64,000 nucleotides of DNA from Bin55 sp965205545 (GTDB taxonomy: Bacteria; Pseudomonadota; Gammaproteobacteria; Pseudomonadales; Azotimanducaceae): positions 2,294,001 to 2,358,000 of the forward strand of contig OZ242170.1 in assembly GCA_965205545.1 (NCBI GenBank). The letters are read 5' to 3'. This document shows, piece after piece, positions 37,375 through 46,076 of this stretch. Below the pieces are notes generated by a model, which was not told where the DNA came from, did not search any database, and was given only the letters and a program-made list of their open reading frames with translations. The position numbers and the translations under genes were made by a program. Numbering within the stretch: the first letter of the stretch is position 1; each line of letters starts with the position of its first letter.

Positions 37375-37712
37375 ACCGTAATTTCCGCCATGAATTGATC
37401 TTCATACACGATTGCCACAGTTCCACATGCATCAAATTCTTGTAGTGCTTCTCTAAGCTCGTCAGGTGGCTTTTGAAATTCGCCAATTTCATTCGATCCA
37501 TCCATCGCCAGAACTTGATTGTCAGGACCTAGACAAACCAAGACTTGGTCGTCCTTCTTAAGTTGATGTCCATGCTTCAGGTTCAGTAAGTAACTCCGAG
37601 GAGACTCACTAGGATCTTGTATGAATAGATCGGGCGTGTTGCGTCTTGCGCGTTGTCTGTCCAAACTCTTCAAGAATGACTTCTTTGTCTTTTGAATAAA
37701 GTCGATCCCCAT
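37368..37712 (-). CDS. Small cassette protein of unknown function
   Basis: I place the start at ATG 37712, with GGAG seven bases upstream and only two bases after the stop of the DUF4325 gene; longer versions from 37790 lie inside that gene. The product is 114 residues, basic at the N-terminus (MGIDFIQKTKKSFLK) and acidic later. No family recognised. Tight coupling on both sides makes it a genuine member of the four-gene cassette. Confidence 0.6.
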   Translation of the reverse strand: MGIDFIQKTKKSFLKSLDRQRARRNTPDLFIQDPSESPRSYLLNLKHGHQLKKDDQVLVCLGPDNQVLAMDGSNEIGEFQKPPDELREALQEFDACGTVAIVYEDQFMAEITVC

Positions 37713-37714
37713 TG

Positions 37715-38278
37715 TCAATCTCCTATAGGTAGTCGCTGATAGCGCTTGCTTCTGCCTTGGGCGCATTGCATCACAAGGCCAATTCTGCAAAGTGTGGCGA
37801 GCCGGTTATTCCAGGCATTTTTCGACACGCTCTCTGTACTTGCCAGTTCCATCAATTCAGACGCATCGGCTTCTTTTTCCCGAGTGATAAGGTCGAATGC
37901 TATTTGCTGCTTGGCCTCCAATTCGCCAAGAACCCTTTGGTCCTTCGGTCTATCGTTTGAGTCTAGTGTGCAGTAGACGAGCACGTCCCGATTCGTCCTA
38001 ACGAGAACCATCAGCTCTTCCAGGATCGATTGATTGACGTTTGCAACGACTGGGTAACAATTGGCCCAGCGTCGCCGAACCAAATTCTTAAACTCCAAAA
38101 CTGACTCTCTGAGAAAACTTGCGGTGGCGACTTCAACATGTTCGAAGTCCAAGTAAACAAGCCCAGAATGTTGTTCCGCTGTTGAAACTCGATCTATCAT
38201 CAAGCCCAAAATGTTGCGGCCTGAGCTAGCGCCCGCCAGAATTTCGTCTTCTGCAATCGCTCGCAACCTGATTCGCAT
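37715..38278 (-). CDS. STAS-like DUF4325 protein with C-terminal winged-helix-like region
   Basis: A 187-residue protein, first gene of the cassette. Residues 43-58 read LDFEHVEVATASFLRE, the most conserved segment of the DUF4325 STAS-like domain (a fold related to anti-sigma factor antagonists). The last ~55 residues (SELMELASTESVSKNAWNNR, RIGLVMQC, SKRYQRLP) have the helix-helix-strand-wing order of a winged helix-turn-helix. A DNA-binding regulator that also exchanges signals with the GHKL ATPase is the natural guess. The ATG at 38278 lies three bases after a perfect inverted repeat that overlaps the promoter, which suggests that this protein represses its own operon. Confidence 0.7.
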   Translation of the reverse strand: MRIRLRAIAEDEILAGASSGRNILGLMIDRVSTAEQHSGLVYLDFEHVEVATASFLRESVLEFKNLVRRRWANCYPVVANVNQSILEELMVLVRTNRDVLVYCTLDSNDRPKDQRVLGELEAKQQIAFDLITREKEADASELMELASTESVSKNAWNNRLATLCRIGLVMQCAQGRSKRYQRLPIGD

Positions 38279-38280
38279 AT

Positions 38281-38319
38281 GTTCACTATACTCACATCCA
38301 TCATGTGAGTATAGTGAAC
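38281..38319. repeat. Perfect 17-bp inverted repeat (putative operator)
   Basis: The arms GTTCACTATACTCACAT (38281-38297) and its exact reverse complement (38303-38319) are separated by CCATC. The repeat starts three bases before the DUF4325 start codon and covers the -10 element. A further partial half-site (ACGTGAAC, 38321-38328) lies next to it. It is a strong candidate for the operator of the HTH protein it precedes; as RNA it would also fold into a hairpin over the leader and hide the translation start. Confidence 0.8.
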
Positions 38320-38336
38320 AACGTGAACAAAGTCAA
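38308..38336 (-). promoter_or_regulatory. Sigma-70 promoter of the DUF4325/GHKL cassette
   Basis: On the minus strand, TTGACT (38336-38331) and TATACT (38313-38308) are spaced by exactly 17 bases, near the sigma-70 consensus. Transcription would start around 38301, giving a leader of only ~23 bases. The -10 box lies inside the right arm of the inverted repeat, so a bound repressor would block polymerase. Confidence 0.75.
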
Positions 38337-38917
38337 TTTTCTTTTTGGAGAGGATTCGGAGCTCGATGTTTTCTTCCGATTTTCTGTGCTGGCAGAAGAC
38401 GGAATAACGCACCAAGTGTAATCCTAAGAGCTGAATTACGGCACTTTCTGGACAATTGCGTTCAGCGAATAGCGGGCGGTGGGAAGTTAGCTAACAGAAT
38501 TCATGGATCTAACGCTCGATAGTGTTTTGAGATGAGAAGCCAGTTAAGACATTATTGGTGTTGATTCCGCGCCGGCTTGTGGTGGACCACGGTTCTAGAT
38601 CAATGGCGATTATTGTCTGAAGGGGGTTGAAGCGATCGACAGAATCAGTGTTGCTGTCCTGTGCTATGGGTTGATTGTCTCCAATTGAGTCCTTGGTGTG
38701 CTGTGTGCGCTATTGCGGTTATACGCGTACCGCAAGAGTAGAATGGAATCTCTATCGTCATGGAAAGTTGTATTTGGCGGACGGAGTATTAGTTCAATCC
38801 GAAACTTGAACAACTCGCGCCGAAACAGCACTAACGGATTGGCATAGACTAGTTGTATCGCGCAGCTACGACTGTGAATCTAAGGGCGCCAATACGAGGT
38901 GCATCCGCGAATCAAAC
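38337..38917. other. Intergenic region
   Basis: About 580 bases without a supported gene. One small inverted repeat, TTGCGGT (38713-38719) with ACCGCAA (38729-38735) around a 9-base spacer, lies about 180 bases before the next gene and might be a protein-binding site. Confidence 0.4.
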
Positions 38918-39592
38918 ATGTCTCATTTAATAGATCACTTGCAGAGCTTCGACCGTAAAGAACGATCTGTTGTGTTACAGAATGTGCTCAACTACGAATC
39001 CAACTCGGTCGACCTTAGCAAAGCCTTTGCCGAAAGTATCCAAGTTGCTCTTGACGGAGACCCAATCGTACCAACTAAAGTGATGTTAGGTATCGACTAT
39101 CACCTGGACTGGATTGAATTGGCACTACTATGCACTTCTGACCCAGGAATTTCCATGCGTCGTCCATTCAAGCATCCCACTGCACAACAGATTAATGCAA
39201 ACCAGCAAGACATAGATATATTGATTGCCTTTGACGCACTAGTTAATGGCAACAAGTTGACCTATTTGATCATGATTGAGGCGAAAGCATTTACGGGATG
39301 GAACAACGAGCAGTTGCGCTCGAAAGCTGAGCGGCTAAGAGCAATTTTTGGTGATGAGGATGGCTTGAACTATTCTGGCATTGCTCTACCTCGGTTCATC
39401 CTAATGTCTCCTAAAGAGTCCGAGCGAGTCGAACACGCTCAATGGCCAAGTTGGATGAAACCGCAAGGAAAACCTCTTTGGATGGTTTTTGACCTTCCGG
39501 TCCGAGTGCAAGCGACTCGGTGCGAGCACGACGGGAAAAGATCGGCCAAGGGACAGTACTTGAGGTTGGATTCCGTGTCCTCAAATAGGTAA
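38918..39592 (+). CDS. Predicted PD-(D/E)XK nuclease-like protein
   Basis: A 224-residue protein. Residues 96-140 read QQDIDILIAFD ... LIMIEAKAFTGWNNEQLRSK, giving the restriction-nuclease core Asp(98/100)-x~21-Glu121-Ala-Lys123 and a following Gln132, as in many PD-(D/E)XK families. The N-terminal ~90 residues are helical with no known fold. It is monocistronic and diverges from the DUF4325 cassette. A defence or repair nuclease is a reasonable inference from motif and setting. Confidence 0.6.
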   Translation: MSHLIDHLQSFDRKERSVVLQNVLNYESNSVDLSKAFAESIQVALDGDPIVPTKVMLGIDYHLDWIELALLCTSDPGISMRRPFKHPTAQQINANQQDIDILIAFDALVNGNKLTYLIMIEAKAFTGWNNEQLRSKAERLRAIFGDEDGLNYSGIALPRFILMSPKESERVEHAQWPSWMKPQGKPLWMVFDLPVRVQATRCEHDGKRSAKGQYLRLDSVSSNR

Positions 39593-40005
39593 GATCCGTA
39601 AGAGATGCGCAGTATCGTAATCTATTCTCACTTTGCGTTGTGCAACGATTACTTCTGTTGCGCAAAAGACTCGGCCATACATGTACCTTTCCACAGTTAC
39701 GGTGTACGGGTTGGACCTACACAAAGTCGGTCAGGATAGGCTGCGGTCCCAATTTCTGCTATTGCGACGGACATGTGCCAAATCTAGTTTCGGTCGTACG
39801 CAATCTGCACGGAGGTTTTCTTCAATTGACACGTGCTCATTGTAGATGTGGAGGGAGGTCTACGATAGTTGATGGACAAATGGGAGCTCCGAACTTCGAT
39901 CTTCATTAGGAATTGACGATTAAGACTATTCCTCTCTTGCAGTCTCCCCAATTGCCGCCCTTGCGCTGAATTGGCTTTAAAATCATTAATTTAAGGAAAA
40001 ATTGA
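39593..40005. other. Intergenic region with a doubtful Cys-rich frame
   Basis: 413 bases. One open frame (39640-39909) has a cysteine-rich C-terminal part (CGPNFCYCDGH ... CRCGG) that looks a little like a zinc-binding remnant, but there is no ribosome-binding site and its first half is not protein-like, so I do not call a gene. Confidence 0.35.
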
Positions 40006-40419
40006 ATGCAGTCGTACACAATTTACTCGGGAGCACTATCAGCATTCGCAGCTCTAGTCGGTGCCGCTATTGGTGCTGCTTTGACACACTTCTTTAACCG
40101 GACTCGTGAAAGTCTGGACTTGAAACGAGATGTCCTTAGAAGATTAATGGGCTATCGTTGGCATCTCGCAGAAGGACAGGAACAATCCTCGAGTCCTGTG
40201 TATACAGCTCTAAATGAGATCGTTGTAGTGTTCGCTGGAGACAAGAGGGTTGAAAAAGCAGTCAGCGAGTTTTATCAGGCAATCCAATCCGGTTTCCGCA
40301 CAGAACATTTGAGTCCGCTCCTATTGGCGTTAGCGATATCAGCGGATGTCTCGCATCGGAGATGGCACGACGATCTTCTTGAACAACCATTCTCGCCGCC
40401 TCAGATGTCTGAGGATTGA
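40006..40419 (+). CDS. Small single-pass membrane protein, unknown function
   Basis: A 137-residue protein with one N-terminal transmembrane helix (SAFAALVGAAIGAALTHFF) followed by a basic stretch and a helical cytoplasmic domain (LDLKRDVLRRLMGYRWHL). The shape resembles DUF6680-type proteins, but I cannot confirm this. AAGGA lies nine bases before the ATG. It stands alone in the defence-like region. Similar small anchored proteins occur in phage-defence loci, yet nothing here shows function. Confidence 0.55.
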   Translation: MQSYTIYSGALSAFAALVGAAIGAALTHFFNRTRESLDLKRDVLRRLMGYRWHLAEGQEQSSSPVYTALNEIVVVFAGDKRVEKAVSEFYQAIQSGFRTEHLSPLLLALAISADVSHRRWHDDLLEQPFSPPQMSED

Positions 40420-40949
40420 CTGACTTGCAGTTTTCAGGTTGGGTCGCATTGATCCCCGGAACATCAAGCCGGCATTCCGTGTAGTCGAGTTTTTCGAATC
40501 GCTCGACGAACGATGCTCATAGAGCTTATCCTGCGTAGCGGAGTGCGGCACCCGACTTTCACAACATCTACTACGAACCGGTCCAACTCAGTCAACCCCC
40601 GTCCACTTCACAACAATGAAATTCTGTTGTGGAAGTCGACCATGCAGTATTGCGCGAGCAACGCTCTCGATAGGACCCATCGAATGGCAAGAACGGTACC
40701 AACTTCCTTAGCTAGACATCATCGATGGTTGGCCTTCAGAACGCCTGCAGCACACTATGATGATTTGTACAGTTCAATTTGGATCTGCGGTTGTGTTTGC
40801 CCTGTTTGAACGATATTTAGTTGTCGCAAGATGGGTGATTCTTGACTCTAAATCGATTAGATGAGAGGCCGAGATCGCCGTATTAGTGGTTGTTCCTGTG
40901 AATTGTGTTTTTCAAGCATCTGGCACATTGTTCAGTTGTTTGTCCTGGC
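40420..40949. other. Intergenic region
   Basis: 530 bases between converging genes. A hairpin CACAACA/TGTTGTG with a 9-base loop lies at 40609-40631. An open frame at 40513-40809 has no protein-like features. Nothing else seen. Confidence 0.4.
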
Positions 40950-41927
40950 TTAGGACCTACTAAAGCGAGATCTAATTCGGTTCAGAAGGTCATCTCTAAA
41001 CTCATCGAGGCATTCTGAACTCCAAGTGATGACTGGATAGTGATTTAAGTCGAACGCAATTCCAAAATCGAGCGTTTTCGGATCTAAGTGGTCTTTTCGC
41101 ACCGTCTGTATGACGTACTTGCTCAATCCCCGTGCAAAACCTGCCTCATAGTAGACACTACCTCGGTGACCATCGATTCCATGGGTTAGATCCGCGATAA
41201 CGAACTTGGAATGTCGGATATCCGCTGCGATTTTGTCGTCAATTAGGCCATCAAATTTCTCGAGATCGACGCGCACAGGTTTATATCCCGCACACTCAAC
41301 GGCTTTCTTAATCGCAATCCATACATCGTCCATCTCTGGTGTGAACCACATCGCAACAAACACGTTGCTTGAACTTTCAGCAATGGATTCTTGCTCGATT
41401 GATTCGTGCCCTCGAACAGTCGCAACATATCCACCGTCAATTGCGGTGTTATCTTTGGCAAGCCCTGACTCTACCAAGTACGAGAGAAAGTAGTAGAGTT
41501 CCTGCACACTTGTAGACTCGCTCACTCCTAGTGCAGCTTCGATTAGTGGTCCATGTGATGTAAAGTTGAGCGATTCATGAACCCGAAAGACAGGACTTGC
41601 CATGAACCTCAATAGGCGCCGAGCGCGTTTTGCAGCAGGAAGAGGCTTGGAGAATTCTACGATGCGGTCGATCATTCTCAGGTCAATCAATGGCTCCTGC
41701 TCTCCTTCAGCCATACGGTCTATCAAGGCTGTCGCTAGTCGTTCCTTCAGACGTTTGGCCTCTTCGCTGCTGAGTTGTTGGCAACGATAGTGCAAATTTC
41801 TACTGTGATCGATTGAGATTTTGTACGTCCCCGATATTCTCGGTGAATCGAAAACGCATAAGTATGGGTTCGTGTTGCTGGAGGTACTTTGTTCCCTATC
41901 AGACTCCCATATCTTGAACTCGTTCAC
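40950..41927 (-). CDS. Protein with C-terminal nucleoside deoxyribosyltransferase/TIR-like domain
   Basis: A 325-residue protein. The last ~135 residues start with NVFVAMWFTPEMDDVWIAIKKAVE, continue VRVDLEKFDGLIDDKIAADIRHSKFVIADLTH and end the core with GSVYYEAGFARGL. This is the pattern of the nucleoside 2-deoxyribosyltransferase-like family, related to TIR domains: a hydrophobic strand with F-V-A-M, an I-A-D-L-T strand and the catalytic-type Y-x-E-x-G-F-A. Such domains in defence settings can act on NAD+ or nucleotides. The N-terminal ~190 residues are a helical region of unknown type that could sense a trigger. It is a single gene. Confidence 0.65.
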   Translation of the reverse strand: MNEFKIWESDREQSTSSNTNPYLCVFDSPRISGTYKISIDHSRNLHYRCQQLSSEEAKRLKERLATALIDRMAEGEQEPLIDLRMIDRIVEFSKPLPAAKRARRLLRFMASPVFRVHESLNFTSHGPLIEAALGVSESTSVQELYYFLSYLVESGLAKDNTAIDGGYVATVRGHESIEQESIAESSSNVFVAMWFTPEMDDVWIAIKKAVECAGYKPVRVDLEKFDGLIDDKIAADIRHSKFVIADLTHGIDGHRGSVYYEAGFARGLSKYVIQTVRKDHLDPKTLDFGIAFDLNHYPVITWSSECLDEFRDDLLNRIRSRFSRS

Positions 41928-42135
41928 GTGGTTTGGCTAACTTGAGGTCGCTGCATGTAAAGCTCTCTGTAGCAGCGACGACACCAATCTGGAATGCACT
42001 CGCCTACAGGACACTCTTCAATTTCAGTAGCGAAAAACAAGCTCAGATGCTGGACATAGAAACAGAAAACCTTGGGGTCTATTGGCACACTTTGTGACCG
42101 TGGGGACTAACAGATACAATTGATGCCGTGAGACG

Positions 42136-43788
42136 CTATGTTGTAAGCCACCCAAACTTCTGGGGTTTGCGGCCGGCACGTGGATTCAGCGGTACATTAA
42201 TCATTGCTGGACCATCAAATTCCATGATTTCATTTAAAGCTGACCGCAAATCTGCTGGATCGGAGACGTACATGCCTTTTCCGCCTAGGGCTTCCAGCAT
42301 TCCGTCGTATCGTGCACCATAAGTGAGAATGTTTGGTGGCACGCGCCTACCTTTCTCGAGCGGGCCAATTCCCCCACCGATTCCTCCGTTGTTTAGCACG
42401 ATCAGCTTTATGGGCAGGTTGTAGCGGACTATGGTTTCGATTTCCATTCCGGAAAAGCCAAACGCTGAATCGCCCTGCACAGATACGACTGGCTTACCAG
42501 GATTTGTCACAGCAGCAGCTATGGCAAATCCCAGACCTACGCCCATGGTGCCGTAGGTTCCTGCATCAAGTCGGTGTCTAGCCAGACGATTCATCATTTG
42601 CGTTCGGCCTATATCCATGGTGCTTGCGCCTTCGCCAATGATGATTGCTTCTTCAGGGAGCCAATCCTCAATGTCACGAAATGCGCGGTAGTAGTTCATG
42701 GGCGTTGAGTCGTCTTCGGCCATGCCCTTCACCATTTCTGCATTTTCGTTGGCTTTTGCTTGCAAGGTTGATCGCCAATCCGTTTCAGCTGGGTAGAACC
42801 ACTGTCGTTGTGTCAGAGCTGTGTTGATTTGCTGAGTTATGGCTTTCCCATCTCCAACGAGAGCAACTTCAGTCGGAACATTGCGACCAATTTCCTCGGT
42901 CGATATGTCGAGTTGTATTACGCGTACGTTTTCGGCAAATCTTGGAGGAAGACCAAAGTGCATGATCCAATTCAGTCGAGCTCCCATGAGGAAGACTACG
43001 TCGGCTTCGCGTAGAGCAGTGCTTCGCGCAGCTCCAACGGAGAGGGGATCGTCGTCAGGGAGGATTCCCTTGCCCATTGGAGAGGCAAGGAAAGGAAGTT
43101 GAGTGCGCTCGATGAACGCGCGCACTTCATCCTCGGCGCGTGACCACGCCATGCCTTTGCCTACTACGACTAGCGGTCGTTCAGCAGATTCCAGCACGGA
43201 AAGCGCTTCCTCTACTGCTTGAGGGTCGGCGAAGGATCGCGGAGGATCTTGGACTCGCGCCACTGTCTCTTCGGTTTCTTCTACTTCGGCACGAATGATG
43301 TCATCGGGAAAGTCCAAGTAGGCTGCGCCTGGACGTCCATAGAGTGAGTGGCGTACTGCTTCGGCGACGTAGAAGGGAATGCGTTCCGCATGCTCGATGG
43401 CGTGGGCGTACTTGCAATAGGGTTTGGCGAGTTCCACCTGACGTTCTTCCTGGAAAGCACCCATCCCGTTCTGGTAGACGGGCGATGCACCTCCGATGAG
43501 GATCATCGGCCAGCAGTTCTGCTGGGCGTTTGCAAGCCCTGCAAACGCGTGAATGACGCCAGGTCCCGATACGGTCAGGCAGGCTTGGGGTCGTCCCGTG
43601 AGATAGCCAGCCGCATGGGCGGCATAGCTTGCCGCTTGTTCGTTGCGCATGCCAATGAACTCGATGCCGGCTTGCTGCGCCTCCGACGCAACTCCCTGAA
43701 CGGGGAATCCGACGATTCCAAACATGTAATCCACGCCTTGCTGCTTCAAGCTGCGAGCCATCAATGTGGCACCACTGACGGTTGCCAT
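42136..43788 (-). CDS. 2-hydroxyacyl-CoA lyase / oxalyl-CoA decarboxylase-type ThDP enzyme
   Basis: Start at ATG 43788 with GGGAGAGGAAG upstream, giving 550 residues; a longer frame to 43869 has no support. The N-terminal ThDP domain reads YMFGIVGFPVQGVASEAQQ, IGMRNEQAASYAAHAAGYLT (catalytic Glu in RNEQA), and LTVSGPGVIHAFAGLANAQQN, very like human HACL1. The C-terminal domain has the ThDP-Mg motif GDSAFGF ... NNGG. HACL splits 2-hydroxyacyl-CoA into formyl-CoA and a shorter aldehyde; the related oxalyl-CoA decarboxylase makes formyl-CoA from oxalyl-CoA. The wording of the N-terminal motif favours the lyase. It diverges from an NDP-forming acyl-CoA synthetase gene 158 bases away. Confidence 0.82.
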   Translation of the reverse strand: MATVSGATLMARSLKQQGVDYMFGIVGFPVQGVASEAQQAGIEFIGMRNEQAASYAAHAAGYLTGRPQACLTVSGPGVIHAFAGLANAQQNCWPMILIGGASPVYQNGMGAFQEERQVELAKPYCKYAHAIEHAERIPFYVAEAVRHSLYGRPGAAYLDFPDDIIRAEVEETEETVARVQDPPRSFADPQAVEEALSVLESAERPLVVVGKGMAWSRAEDEVRAFIERTQLPFLASPMGKGILPDDDPLSVGAARSTALREADVVFLMGARLNWIMHFGLPPRFAENVRVIQLDISTEEIGRNVPTEVALVGDGKAITQQINTALTQRQWFYPAETDWRSTLQAKANENAEMVKGMAEDDSTPMNYYRAFRDIEDWLPEEAIIIGEGASTMDIGRTQMMNRLARHRLDAGTYGTMGVGLGFAIAAAVTNPGKPVVSVQGDSAFGFSGMEIETIVRYNLPIKLIVLNNGGIGGGIGPLEKGRRVPPNILTYGARYDGMLEALGGKGMYVSDPADLRSALNEIMEFDGPAMINVPLNPRAGRKPQKFGWLTT

Positions 43789-43946
43789 ACTTCCTCTCCC
43801 TCGATTTAGATGCCGTGTGATGTGCAGAATAAACCCACATTGGTGGGCTGCATACCAACACCGAAACAATACAACCTTGAGCCGTATGGTACTTGACCCA
43901 AGCCCAAGAGCGGTTCAACAATGTCAGTTGAACAACGGTACTAGCC

Positions 43947-46076
43947 ATGACTTTTGACACTCAACACGTACGCGCAGTAATCGAAGGAGCAAAGTCGGAA
44001 GGACGAACAATGCTCACGCCTGATGAGGCTCTGGCTGTAGCAAATGCCTACCAAATATCGGTTCCCGCGCAGCAGATTGCGAAATCTGCAGAGGAAGCTG
44101 CAACCATCGTGGAATCCAGGAAGGGGCCGCAGGTATTCAAGGTTGTCTCCAACGACATCGTCCATAAGACGGATGCTGGAGCAGTGGTCACAGGCGTTGT
44201 CAGCACAGATGCAGCACGCGACGTATACGAGAATGTTGTGTCGAACGCGAAGAGCAGCAATCCCGATGCAAGCATTGAAGGTGTGCTCGTTCAAGATCAA
44301 GCGGAAACCGGGCTCGAGGTCATTGTTGGCGGCACGACGGATCCTGTGTTTGGAAAGCTGGTTGCCTTTGGTTTGGGCGGGATCATGGTTGAAGTTCTGC
44401 AGGACGTGACTTTCCGCTTAGCGCCGGCCACAGCGGAGGAAGCCCATGAGATGCTGGATGAAATCTCTGGCAGCGAAATGCTGGATGGAGTAAGAGGCAA
44501 GCCAGCAGTGGATAGAGACGGCATTGCCCATCTCATTGCTTCCGTCAGCCAGCTCATTGCCGATGTTCCGCAAATCAGCGAAATCGACCTCAATCCCGTA
44601 ATCGCGACTGCAGACGGAGTTTGTGCCGTCGACGTGCGCGTGCTATTGGACTTCGAAGATCCAGTTCAGCGTCCACGGCCATCCCAAGAGGAAATCCTGG
44701 CTGCCATGTCGAGAATCATGCGACCGTCAGCTGTTGCCGTGATCGGCGCTTCGGCAGAAGAAGGAAAGATCGGCAATTCCGTCATGAAGAATCTCATTGA
44801 CGGTGGCTACAAGGGGCACTTGTATCCGGTCCATCCTCGTGCCGAGGAAATCCTTGGCAAGAAGTGCTATGCCTCAGTTCTCGACATTCCCACAGAAGTG
44901 GACATCGCGATCTTCTGCATTCCCGCACGGTTTGTGGCTTCGGTGATCGCCGAATGCGGCGAGAAGAACATTGCAGGTGCAATTCTCATTCCTTCCGGAT
45001 TTGCGGAAATAGGAGAGCACGAGCTACAGAACGAAGTCGTCGAAGCGGCTCGCAAGCACAACGTTCGCCTGATGGGTCCCAACATCTATGGGTTCTACTA
45101 CACCCATCACGACCTTTGCGCGACTTTCTGCACGCCCTATACAGAACGCGGTCCTGTAGCGCTCTCTTCGCAGAGCGGCGGAGTGGGCATGGCCATCATT
45201 GGCTTCAGCCGCAGCGCGAAAATGGGCGTGTCGGCGATTGTGGGTCTTGGGAACAAAGCGGACATCGATGAAGACGATCTGTTGACGTTCTTTGAAGAGG
45301 ATCCCAATACGCAGGTCGTTGCGATGCATGTGGAGGACCTGAAAGACGGACGAGCTTTTGCCGAAGTGGCATCTCGAGTCTCGAGGAAAAAGCCGGTGGT
45401 CGTTTTGAAAGCTGGCCGAACCCAACAAGGGGCGCGCGCAGCCAGCTCCCACACCGGCGCACTAGCTGGAAACGATCGAGTTTACGATGCCGTGCTACGA
45501 CAGAGCGGCGTGATTCGAGTTCACTCTCTCAATGACATGCTGGAGTACGCAAGGGGTTTGGCGGTGCTGCCCGAACCTAAGGGCGAGAATGTCCTGATCC
45601 TGACCGGAGCGGGTGGGTCGGGTGTGTTGCTGTCCGACGCATGTGTGGATCATGGATTGAAGCTCATGGACATGCCCGAGGACTTGGACGCAGCGTTTCG
45701 CGAGTTCATTCCTCCATTTGGGGCGGCTGGGAATCCTGTCGATATCACTGGTGGAGAACCGCCGAGCACCTACTCAGCGACTATCGATCTTGCCCTGCGC
45801 GAAGAACGAATTCACTCTCTGATCCTCGGGTATTGGCACACGATCATCACTCCGCCCATGGTCTTTGCCGAACTATTGGCTGATGCAGTCGGTAGGGCTC
45901 GAGAGGATGGAATTGACAAGCCTGTGGTGTGCTCGCTTGTTGGGGATGTTGAGGTTGAAGAGGCACGCGAATTCCTAAACGGCCACGGAATTCTTGCGTA
46001 CCCGTATACAGCGGAAAAACCTGTCGCTGTGTTGGGTGCTAAGTATCGATCGGTACGTTGGAGAAGTGTGCTATAG
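43947..46076 (+). CDS. NDP-forming acyl-CoA synthetase (acetate-CoA ligase type)
   Basis: A 709-residue fused protein. The N-terminal ~220 residues are the ATP-grasp (beta) domain (VFKVVSNDIVHKTDAGAVVTGV, FGLGGIMVEVLQDVTFRLAP, EIDLNPVIA). The CoA-binding domain follows (SAVAVIGASAEEGKIGNSV), then the succinyl-CoA-synthetase-like flavodoxin domain with LSSQSGGVG and the phosphohistidine segment AASSHTGALAG. The enzyme links a carboxylic acid to CoA with release of ADP, or runs in reverse to conserve energy as ATP. Beta-before-alpha order is one of the known fusions. Facing the 2-hydroxyacyl-CoA lyase, it may activate that enzyme's substrate acid (inference). Confidence 0.88.
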   Translation: MTFDTQHVRAVIEGAKSEGRTMLTPDEALAVANAYQISVPAQQIAKSAEEAATIVESRKGPQVFKVVSNDIVHKTDAGAVVTGVVSTDAARDVYENVVSNAKSSNPDASIEGVLVQDQAETGLEVIVGGTTDPVFGKLVAFGLGGIMVEVLQDVTFRLAPATAEEAHEMLDEISGSEMLDGVRGKPAVDRDGIAHLIASVSQLIADVPQISEIDLNPVIATADGVCAVDVRVLLDFEDPVQRPRPSQEEILAAMSRIMRPSAVAVIGASAEEGKIGNSVMKNLIDGGYKGHLYPVHPRAEEILGKKCYASVLDIPTEVDIAIFCIPARFVASVIAECGEKNIAGAILIPSGFAEIGEHELQNEVVEAARKHNVRLMGPNIYGFYYTHHDLCATFCTPYTERGPVALSSQSGGVGMAIIGFSRSAKMGVSAIVGLGNKADIDEDDLLTFFEEDPNTQVVAMHVEDLKDGRAFAEVASRVSRKKPVVVLKAGRTQQGARAASSHTGALAGNDRVYDAVLRQSGVIRVHSLNDMLEYARGLAVLPEPKGENVLILTGAGGSGVLLSDACVDHGLKLMDMPEDLDAAFREFIPPFGAAGNPVDITGGEPPSTYSATIDLALREERIHSLILGYWHTIITPPMVFAELLADAVGRAREDGIDKPVVCSLVGDVEVEEAREFLNGHGILAYPYTAEKPVAVLGAKYRSVRWRSVL

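Noticed and set aside
39640..39909. Cys-rich 89-codon frame
   Set aside because: CxC and CRCGG patches look zinc-binding, but there is no ribosome-binding site and the first half is not protein-like.
40513..40809. 98-codon plus-strand frame
   Set aside because: Composition is unlike a protein and no ribosome-binding site is present.
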